A DNA stretch of 28,093 bases from a virus: positions 1-28,093 of the IMG/VR virus record IMGVR_UViG_3300045049_000121; one strand, written 5' to 3'. The translations under genes and the position numbers were made by a program. This document shows, piece by piece, positions 8,304 through 12,942 of this stretch (position 1 is the stretch's first letter; each line of letters starts with the position of its first letter). The notes below the pieces were generated by a model. It was not told the origin of the DNA and did not search any database. It saw nothing but the letters and a program-made list of their open reading frames with translations.

Positions 8304-9755
8304 TTATCTACGGTCAAACACCGTAGTGTTTTTGTAGTTAATGGGTTTACCCCATGAACTAACTTGGTTACTACTTTGCAATGACTCTATGTTCACTGCT
8401 AGGTATCTAAATGCGTCGGCACCGTGGGAATAGTTGTCATGCACTGGCTTACCTAAGCTGCCATCCGGCCGCTCTGCATAGTGGTAGCGCTTAAGGTTCT
8501 CCAATAACAGCGCCGTGCTGTCTTTATCAAAGATGACGTTCGAGAACATTTGCTTGGCCGCGCGAATACCCGCCTCAATCGTCAAGCTTGGCGTTATCTC
8601 GACTTTCCAGCCGAATGTTTCAAGTATCTCTTGTGCTGATTGTCCCGTCTTAAAGTCGCGATGGGCGCCGTCATGAGGTAGGTAACAGGTGCCCCAGCTT
8701 ACCTTATGCTGTCTACCCCACTCTCTAAGTTCCTCGTTGTACTCAGATAGTGTTTTGCGGTTACTTTCGATATATCCAACAAGCCGTGCGTCCGAGTAAA
8801 TCTTTTGCACGAGTATGATCGCTGTTTGGTCCGCCCAACCTAAGTCCCATATCGCATGGACTGGGAGCTTTGGATCAACGCTCAAGCGAGTTACGCGATC
8901 TTCCTCGTATGTCCTGCTCAACTCACGGAAGTAGACCGCACCAACCTGGGCTGGCAGTATTTGCCCTTCCCAGATGTTTTTGTATTCATCCTCTGGCAAG
9001 CGAGCTTTGTCTGCTCTGCGCTCTACATCAAGGACCGATGGAAACCAAGGGTTGTGGTCCCAATTGACTGCTACGTCTTTGACGTCCTCTCGCGTGTTTA
9101 ACACATAGCGTTGATATACCGCGTCTGTGTCTAGGCTCGGGTTCCAGGTAAAGAAGAAGCGCGAGCCATCCGCACGGATAGTAGGGATTAGAATTTTCAG
9201 CGAACGCTCGGTAAGCCCTGCTGCTTCTTCTCCCCAACATAAATCGATACCTTGGAAGGACTTGATACTCTCAACAGTTTGGTCCGACAGCCCTTTGAAG
9301 ATAAACACTGAGCCGTTATTGCAACGTATCTCGTTCAGTGTTGAGCTAAATGCGTGACTAAGCCCTAGCTCTTGTATCAAGTCCTGCAAGCTTTGATAGA
9401 CTGAATCCTTAATGCTGTTCTGTACTTCGCGAAAGCAGAGAATCTTTAGTGGTCGGTTGTATGCAAGCAGGATCAGTATCTTTGCCACTGTCACGGACTT
9501 ACCAGAACCACGGCCGCCACGCATTGATACGAAGCGGTACTTGGGGTCCAGCAGCGGAAGGAAGTCTTCTGTGATGCTGGTGTCGTGCTCAGTGCCCTGT
9601 AGTGGTTTGCCGTCTATGTCTACGACACCCACTAGCTCAGGCTCTGCGCTCGACTTGTAGACGCCGATACGGAACTGCTTTGGTGCTTTGATCTGTTGCT
9701 GCTTCTTGACCAACTCTTCCAAAGCACCGAGGCGCTTTAGAAGTTGTGTTGTCAT
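8304..9755 (-). CDS. Terminase large subunit (PBSX/Terminase_3-like)
   Basis: The 483-residue DNA-packaging motor has a Walker A motif GGRGSGKS at residues 80-87 and a Walker B-type segment IDLCWGEEA at about 170-178. A coupling-type segment, FFTWNPS, lies near 201-207. The nuclease half starts with AIWDLGWADQTAI around residue 301-313, whose Asp304 is a likely metal ligand. It ends with DNYSHGADAFRYLA, the usual C-terminal nuclease motif. The protein cuts concatemers and pumps DNA through the portal using ATP. Its ATG overlaps the stop of the upstream small-subunit-like gene by 4 bp (ATGA), so the two are coupled. Confidence 0.92.
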   Translation of the reverse strand: MTTQLLKRLGALEELVKKQQQIKAPKQFRIGVYKSSAEPELVGVVDIDGKPLQGTEHDTSITEDFLPLLDPKYRFVSMRGGRGSGKSVTVAKILILLAYNRPLKILCFREVQNSIKDSVYQSLQDLIQELGLSHAFSSTLNEIRCNNGSVFIFKGLSDQTVESIKSFQGIDLCWGEEAAGLTERSLKILIPTIRADGSRFFFTWNPSLDTDAVYQRYVLNTREDVKDVAVNWDHNPWFPSVLDVERRADKARLPEDEYKNIWEGQILPAQVGAVYFRELSRTYEEDRVTRLSVDPKLPVHAIWDLGWADQTAIILVQKIYSDARLVGYIESNRKTLSEYNEELREWGRQHKVSWGTCYLPHDGAHRDFKTGQSAQEILETFGWKVEITPSLTIEAGIRAAKQMFSNVIFDKDSTALLLENLKRYHYAERPDGSLGKPVHDNYSHGADAFRYLAVNIESLQSSNQVSSWGKPINYKNTTVFDRR

Positions 9756-10243
9756 ACTTTGTGATAGATGCTCAGATCCATCACACCCATGTGATGCGGT
9801 TGGTTGAGGGTGCTGCTAAGAAGCGCCTCAAGTTGCTCGATGCGCTTCACAAGCTGCTCTTGTTCGTGGACAGTCGCGATATGCTTGATGCTGTTGATAA
9901 TGTCTAGCGCTACGTCTGGGGGTATGTCGCCCTTTGACATTGCTTCCATAACCACTTCTGCTTTCTCGTGGTATGGCGCGTTCCGGTCGTACTGGAAGTT
10001 GACAGGTTGCAGCGTTGTTTTAGGAATTGGAATGGCAGTCTTAATAACAATCTCGATCATGTCTTTGTTGTTATTAACGAAAGCCTCGTTGACAATATGC
10101 TCAAACAGGTCATCTTCTGACCAGTTCATTTTCTTTTTTAAAGCATTCAGGATTTTTGTCTTGCTTGACTTGCCGCGCGTATTGCCCGGAGTTGGTTGGT
10201 TGCCGGGACCAAATGCGTTTGATGGGGCTTTAGTGTTAGCCAT
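9752..10243 (-). CDS. Putative terminase small subunit
   Basis: The 163-residue protein has an N-terminus of the form FGPGNQPTPGNTRGKSSKTK. This resembles the DUF5681-like start of many phage packaging-initiation proteins. Middle helices follow, then a C-terminal Leu/Glu/Gln-rich segment (VHEQEQLVKRIEQLEALLSS) suited to oligomerisation. Its 4-bp overlap with the large terminase gene supports a DNA-recognition role in packaging. The ribosome site is GAGGAAAACAC before the ATG. It is the first gene of the virion operon and is preceded by a TAAATA motif. A small terminase is the best reading but is not proven. Confidence 0.65.
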   Translation of the reverse strand: MANTKAPSNAFGPGNQPTPGNTRGKSSKTKILNALKKKMNWSEDDLFEHIVNEAFVNNNKDMIEIVIKTAIPIPKTTLQPVNFQYDRNAPYHEKAEVVMEAMSKGDIPPDVALDIINSIKHIATVHEQEQLVKRIEQLEALLSSTLNQPHHMGVMDLSIYHKV

Positions 10244-10303
10244 GTGTTTTCCTCGTTCATTCGCCGACTGGTAGAGGTCGCGAGTTTTATTCTTTTATTT
10301 ATG
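10244..10303 (-). promoter_or_regulatory. TAAATA motif and leader before the packaging/virion operon
   Basis: On the minus strand CATAAATAAAAG starts at 10303. The TAAATA ends 52 nt before the small-terminase ATG. The leader contains a possible hairpin, CGCGAC...GTCGGCG, and then the GAGGAAAAC ribosome site. This is one of eleven TAAATA copies that head transcripts in this window. No convincing -35 box accompanies it. Confidence 0.5.
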
Positions 10304-10339
10304 ACGGGAATTAATACGGGCGGCTAACCGGAAATACGA

Positions 10340-10367
10340 AAGCCCCAAGCTGTTACACAAGGGGCTT
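10340..10367 (-). terminator. Rho-independent terminator
   Basis: The arms AAGCCCC (10340-10346) and GGGGCTT (10361-10367) form a 7-bp stem. On the minus strand it ends ...GGGGCTTTCG, just after the gene that stops at 10385. It isolates that gene from the virion operon. The T tract is short, so efficiency may be modest. Confidence 0.65.
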
Positions 10368-10384
10368 GTTTGCTACAGCGTAAC

Positions 10385-10912
10385 TTACGCTGCTTTGCTT
10401 TTCGGCCAAGGCCAAGGGCCGGGTTCTCCTTGCTTTGCGGTCTTGCGTGCAGGTGCTTTCTTTGCCGCCGGCGCAGCTTGTGGTGTTGGTGCAGCTTGAA
10501 CGGGTTGCACTGGCTGTTCCGCGGGAGCTTTGGCGCGTTGATCGACCTTCCCCTCAGCGAGTACAGCTTTGTACTTGTCGAACAGTGATTGCGGCCAGTC
10601 AGCGCCAAGCAACTCAGTCTGCTTGCTCGCATCGAGGTCTATGTGCTTGAGCTTCTTCGCGTCGGTGCCATCAAGCTTCTGTTTGTACAGCGCTAGTGCC
10701 TCATCCATGCTGTCGGCAAACTTGAAGCGCAACGCACCACCGCGTCGGCCGAAGAACTTGACCACCTTGTCGCCCGCTTGCAGCAAGCCCCAGAGACTGT
10801 CCTTCTTTGGCTTGTCGTTGCCCTTACCTTTGACGAATGCGTGACCAACCTTGACCACTGCGAATTCCACTTTGGTAGCGGTTGCTTTGGTGCTCTTACG
10901 CGCTGTTGCCAT
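10385..10912 (-). CDS. Basic DNA-binding-type protein with WGR-like segment
   Basis: The 175-residue protein starts with a Lys/Ala/Thr-rich basic stretch. Residues of about 45-85 include KVVKFFGRRGGALRFKFADS followed by MDEALALYKQKLDG. These resemble a WGR domain, known from PARP and bacterial proteins and implicated in nucleic-acid binding, with Phe replacing the Trp. The last 50 residues are a disordered Ala/Pro/Gln linker and a Lys-rich tail, a form seen in small nucleoid-associated proteins. It is a single-gene unit divergent from 11102, flanked by a terminator and a complex control region. The start ATG has AAGGAGAAGGCAC upstream. A nucleoid or regulatory role is an inference. Confidence 0.6.
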   Translation of the reverse strand: MATARKSTKATATKVEFAVVKVGHAFVKGKGNDKPKKDSLWGLLQAGDKVVKFFGRRGGALRFKFADSMDEALALYKQKLDGTDAKKLKHIDLDASKQTELLGADWPQSLFDKYKAVLAEGKVDQRAKAPAEQPVQPVQAAPTPQAAPAAKKAPARKTAKQGEPGPWPWPKSKAA

Positions 10913-11101
10913 GTGCCTTCTCCTTGCTGTTGATTAGGACTGCTTACCATGCTGCGATGGTAGCGAGACCAACCAATTAGTCGCTAAAGAATTCCTATTG
11001 AACCTGACATGCTCAATTGGAAACCACAATTGGCACAGTCTTGTTACCACCAACCATATCAATAGACTTGGTTATGCGGTAACTAACTAGGAAAACTAAC
11101 C
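10913..11101. promoter_or_regulatory. Divergent control region A with repeated operator-like sites
   Basis: This 189-bp region separates two divergent genes. It holds an inverted repeat, TACCAT-6-ATGGTA (10946-10963), and two copies of CAATTGG 13 bp apart (11014-11020 and 11027-11033). It also carries CCTATTGAAC (10994-11003) followed by TGCTCA, and AACTAACTAGGA (11081-11092) just before the plus-strand start. The last two elements recur in control region B (12379-12582). A regulator shared by both regions is likely. I cannot place the promoters with confidence. Confidence 0.5.
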
Positions 11102-11332
11102 ATGTCGTATGAGCTACCACGCGCTGCAAAGTTGTTGGTCGAGGTGCAAAGCAAGTACATCGGCAAAGACGAGGGACGCAAGCACAAAGCTGGAAAGGTC
11201 GTAAAGGTTCAGCGTAGCCCCGCAGATCCCGGCGTGTTCATCATATGGTTCGGGAAAGCTGAGATTGCGAAGGTTCCCGCACTGCAACTCAGCGCAACCA
11301 TCGAGTACACCGACGGTCGCCCACAGCTTTGA
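11102..11332 (+). CDS. Small basic hypothetical protein
   Basis: The 76-residue protein starts MSYELPRAAKLLVEVQSKYI, has a Lys-rich middle (EGRKHKAGKVVKVQ) and ends with beta-type sequence (FIIWFGKAEIAKVPALQLSA). It may be a small beta-barrel, but I do not recognise the family. The ribosome site is TAGGAAAAC. The gene is first in a short plus-strand unit. The -35 box of the next gene's promoter overlaps its stop codon, which suggests the two genes can be expressed separately. Confidence 0.6.
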   Translation: MSYELPRAAKLLVEVQSKYIGKDEGRKHKAGKVVKVQRSPADPGVFIIWFGKAEIAKVPALQLSATIEYTDGRPQL

Positions 11333-11357
11333 ACACCACGCACATTTTTGCTATAAC
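11329..11357 (+). promoter_or_regulatory. Sigma70-type promoter, TTGAAC-17-TATAAC
   Basis: The -35 TTGAAC (11329-11334) and -10 TATAAC (11352-11357) are spaced by exactly 17 bp, with TG near the extended -10 position. It drives the gene at 11376. The -35 overlaps the TGA stop of the upstream gene. Confidence 0.75.
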
Positions 11358-11375
11358 ATACAAGGAGCTAACGCT

Positions 11376-11585
11376 GTGAGAGATCAAATGGACCTGATGA
11401 AGTTCGAGGCCGACCTAGTGCTGATGCGCACGACCAATGACAAGCTTGCGGCTGAGACGGCCAAGCTGGTCGATGAAACGCTCAAGCTGCGCACTGAGCG
11501 GCTTTGGATGCCGTTCGTATGGGGCGCTACCTTTGCCTCAGCAGTGTTTGGTGTTGTGATCGCGTTGATCAAAGTGCTGCACTGA
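11376..11585 (+). CDS. Small coiled-coil protein with C-terminal membrane anchor
   Basis: I chose the GTG start at 11376 because AAGGAG lies 8 bases upstream; this gives 69 residues. Residues of about 5-42 are a charged helical segment with heptad-like Leu (FEADLVLMRTTNDKLAAETA). One membrane span follows (FVWGATFASAVFGVVIALIK). The layout, coiled coil then a single C-terminal span, matches that of the protein at 19014-19235, although the sequences are not clearly homologous. Such small phage proteins are found in lysis, superinfection or membrane-targeting roles; none can be assigned here. A sigma70 promoter precedes it and a strong terminator follows. Confidence 0.65.
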   Translation: MRDQMDLMKFEADLVLMRTTNDKLAAETAKLVDETLKLRTERLWMPFVWGATFASAVFGVVIALIKVLH

Positions 11586-11609
11586 TAATCGAGCAGATTT
11601 AACGAAACT

Positions 11610-11640
11610 AAAGCCCTAAGCTTGTGCTTGGGGCTTTTTC
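11610..11640 (+). terminator. Strong rho-independent terminator
   Basis: AAAGCCCTAAGC and GCTTGGGGCTTT pair over 12 bp (one wobble) around a 4-nt loop and are followed by a T-rich tract (TTTTTCTTTT). It closes the plus-strand unit that ends at 11585. Confidence 0.9.
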
Positions 11641-11659
11641 TTTTGCTACATGAGGCCGC

Positions 11660-11782
11660 ATGAATAATACAACGACGCCGAAAGACCCCTATTTGAAAGA
11701 CCTTTCACCCGAGGCGCAAACAGCATTGACACGGCAGCTTACTCCCTGTTGTCTACCATGTTTAAATGAACGTACCATTTAA
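11660..11782 (+). CDS. Possible 40-residue protein with C-C-x2-C
   Basis: An ATG at 11660, with GAGG five bases upstream, opens a 40-codon frame. It begins MNNTTTPKDPYLKDLSPEAQ and contains TPCCLPCLNE near the end. The three clustered cysteines might bind a metal. The stop lies inside the second arm of a 14-bp inverted repeat. It comes after a strong terminator, and no clear promoter is seen. It is real only if expressed; I rate it plausible. Confidence 0.35.
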   Translation: MNNTTTPKDPYLKDLSPEAQTALTRQLTPCCLPCLNERTI

Positions 11783-11789
11783 ACATGGT
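11755..11789. repeat. Perfect 14-bp inverted repeat
   Basis: ACCATGTTTAAATG (11755-11768) and CATTTAAACATGGT (11776-11789) are exact reverse complements with a 7-nt spacer (AACGTAC). There is no T tract, so it is not a normal terminator. It ends 32 bp before the stop of the minus-strand gene at 11822. It may be an operator, or an RNA hairpin at the end of one or both transcripts. Confidence 0.75.
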
Positions 11790-11821
11790 TGCAAGACTTA
11801 TTTGAAGATGGTTGCAATCGT

Positions 11822-12004
11822 TTATTGAGCAATGAGCGCAGCCAACACTTCGTTGCGATCCTTCATGAATGCCGCCGCCAATACTTTAGCGGCTTTAAAA
11901 GCGTCCAACGCCTCCGGGTCGCCTTTTTCAACCAGGCGGCGATTTTCATCACCACGGAGGAATGCTTTTGTATTGTTGATCGCGAATTGATAGGGCGTAA
12001 TCAT
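11822..12004 (-). CDS. Small helical hypothetical protein
   Basis: The 60-residue protein is mainly helical (MITPYQFAINNTKAFLRGDE, then DAFKAAKVLAAAFMKDRNEV) with no membrane span or known motif. The ribosome site GGGAGAAAAAC before the ATG is convincing. It lies downstream of the gene at 12142 on the same strand and shares its likely promoter in control region B. The function is unknown. Confidence 0.65.
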   Translation of the reverse strand: MITPYQFAINNTKAFLRGDENRRLVEKGDPEALDAFKAAKVLAAAFMKDRNEVLAALIAQ

Positions 12005-12031
12005 GTTTTTCTCCCGAAAGTCCGTGAATTT

Positions 12032-12109
12032 TCACTTCATGTAAACAGCAAGGCGACGTGTCTTCGAATCTGCATAGAAGCACTTTGCTTTTGCATCATA
12101 CTGCGTCAT
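12032..12109 (-). other. Possible 25-residue ORF or coding remnant
   Basis: The frame from ATG 12109 to TGA 12032 reads MTQYDAKAKCFYADSKTRRL and a few more residues. The same frame stays open and protein-like for about 25 codons further upstream but has no start codon there. No ribosome site is visible. It may be a remnant of a longer gene cut short by the gene at 12142, or chance. Confidence 0.25.
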
Positions 12110-12141
12110 AGGATCACGCAGTAGCTTGCCTGCAATGATCT

Positions 12142-12378
12142 TTACGCTACGTTGCGATTCACTGGGCTTGCTGTATTTGCCGAGGCAACCTTACCCGCGA
12201 CGCTGGCAACAATGCGACCGTTGAGCTTATAGTTAGCGCGGTAGTCACATTCTGAGATTGCGCACTCAAACGGGCTGTTAAGCACTGCAAAGATTGCGTT
12301 AGTACGTGCCTCGCGCAACGTAGCGCCCTCCTTTGTGACGATCGTTTCGCCTTGGAGTTCAATGCTCAGTTCGTACAT
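12142..12378 (-). CDS. Small hypothetical protein
   Basis: The 78-residue protein begins MYELSIELQGETIVTKEGAT and looks like a small alpha/beta fold with an extended Ser/Ala/Val-rich C-terminus. It has a helix at about 20-34 (REARTNAIFAVLNS) and the segment CAISECDYRANYKLNGRIVA. No family is recognised. The leader contains AACTAACTAGGA, shared with the gene at 11102, followed by GAGG upstream of the ATG. It is divergent from the H-NS-like gene across control region B. Confidence 0.65.
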   Translation of the reverse strand: MYELSIELQGETIVTKEGATLREARTNAIFAVLNSPFECAISECDYRANYKLNGRIVASVAGKVASANTASPVNRNVA

Positions 12379-12582
12379 GCTGTAACCTCGTCCTAGTTAG
12401 TTGATCGTTGCGTTGCCGCAAAAACCAGTCTAAAGACATGGTTTGGTGGATCAACTACCAAGCCAGTTGTATTTGCCTATTGAACTTGGTTGCTCAGTTA
12501 ACGAAAACTGGTGCATACTTGGCCCACTTTGCTACTATCGCGGCTGGCAACACCGTTCAACTTTTAAGAGGAGAAGCAAGGT
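12379..12582. promoter_or_regulatory. Divergent control region B upstream of the H-NS-like gene
   Basis: This 204-bp region separates the gene at 12142 from the H-NS-like gene. It contains the reverse complement of AACTAACTAGGA (12391-12402) and CCTATTGAAC (12476-12485) followed by TTGCTCA, both shared with control region A. It also has several TTGGT/ACCAA and CCAGTT/AACTGG half-sites. A candidate promoter toward the H-NS-like gene is TTGCTC-18-CATACT, which is weak. Autoregulation by the H-NS-like protein is possible but unproven. Confidence 0.45.
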
Positions 12583-12897
12583 ATGGCAACGAAGAAGGAC
12601 AACCGCACGCTCGACGAACTGCTCGCAGCACAAGCGGAACTTGAAGCAGCTATTGAGGAACGTCGTCAAGCCGAAGCTGGCGAAGCGCTCGAGCAGATCG
12701 CTGCACTGGTAGCAAAGTTTGGTTTCACCAGCGAACACATTTTCCCGACCCGGCGCACACGTCGCCCGTCCGATCCGTCGAAAGCAAAGCTGTACCGCAA
12801 CCCCAAGACTGGCGAGGAATATCATGGTCGCGGCAAGCCTCCGCGTAGCTTCGCAGAGGTAGGCAAGGAAGTTTGGCAGTCCTGGCTTGTGCAGTAA
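12583..12897 (+). CDS. H-NS family nucleoid-associated protein
   Basis: The 104-residue protein has an N-terminal helical, Glu/Ala/Leu-rich oligomerisation part (about 8-45). A basic linker follows, then the C-terminal DNA-binding motif YRNPKTGEEYHGRGKPPRSF at 71-90. This matches the H-NS consensus with the GRG-x-P minor-groove loop. The spacing resembles betaproteobacterial H-NS/Bv3F-type proteins. Such proteins silence AT-rich foreign DNA; a phage-borne copy may mimic or counter host H-NS or silence phage genes in the lysogen. The ribosome site is GAGGAG with AAGG closer to the ATG. It is the only plus-strand gene among minus-strand neighbours and has its own promoter region and terminator. 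Confidence 0.88.
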   Translation: MATKKDNRTLDELLAAQAELEAAIEERRQAEAGEALEQIAALVAKFGFTSEHIFPTRRTRRPSDPSKAKLYRNPKTGEEYHGRGKPPRSFAEVGKEVWQSWLVQ

Positions 12898-12913
12898 GCT
12901 GTGCTGCAAAACT

Positions 12914-12942
12914 ATGGGGAGCTTAAAGCTCCCCATTTCTTT
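12914..12942 (+). terminator. Rho-independent terminator, possibly two-way
   Basis: ATGGGGAGC and GCTCCCCAT pair over 9 bp around TTAAA, and the plus strand continues TTTCTTTT. It ends the H-NS-like transcript. The minus-strand gene that stops at 12942 converges here, so the hairpin may also stop that transcript. Confidence 0.88.

Noticed and set aside
9804-10274. 156-codon plus-strand frame antisense to the terminase small subunit
   Set aside because: It lies wholly opposite a gene with good start, coupling and context; the translated sequence looks like an antisense shadow.
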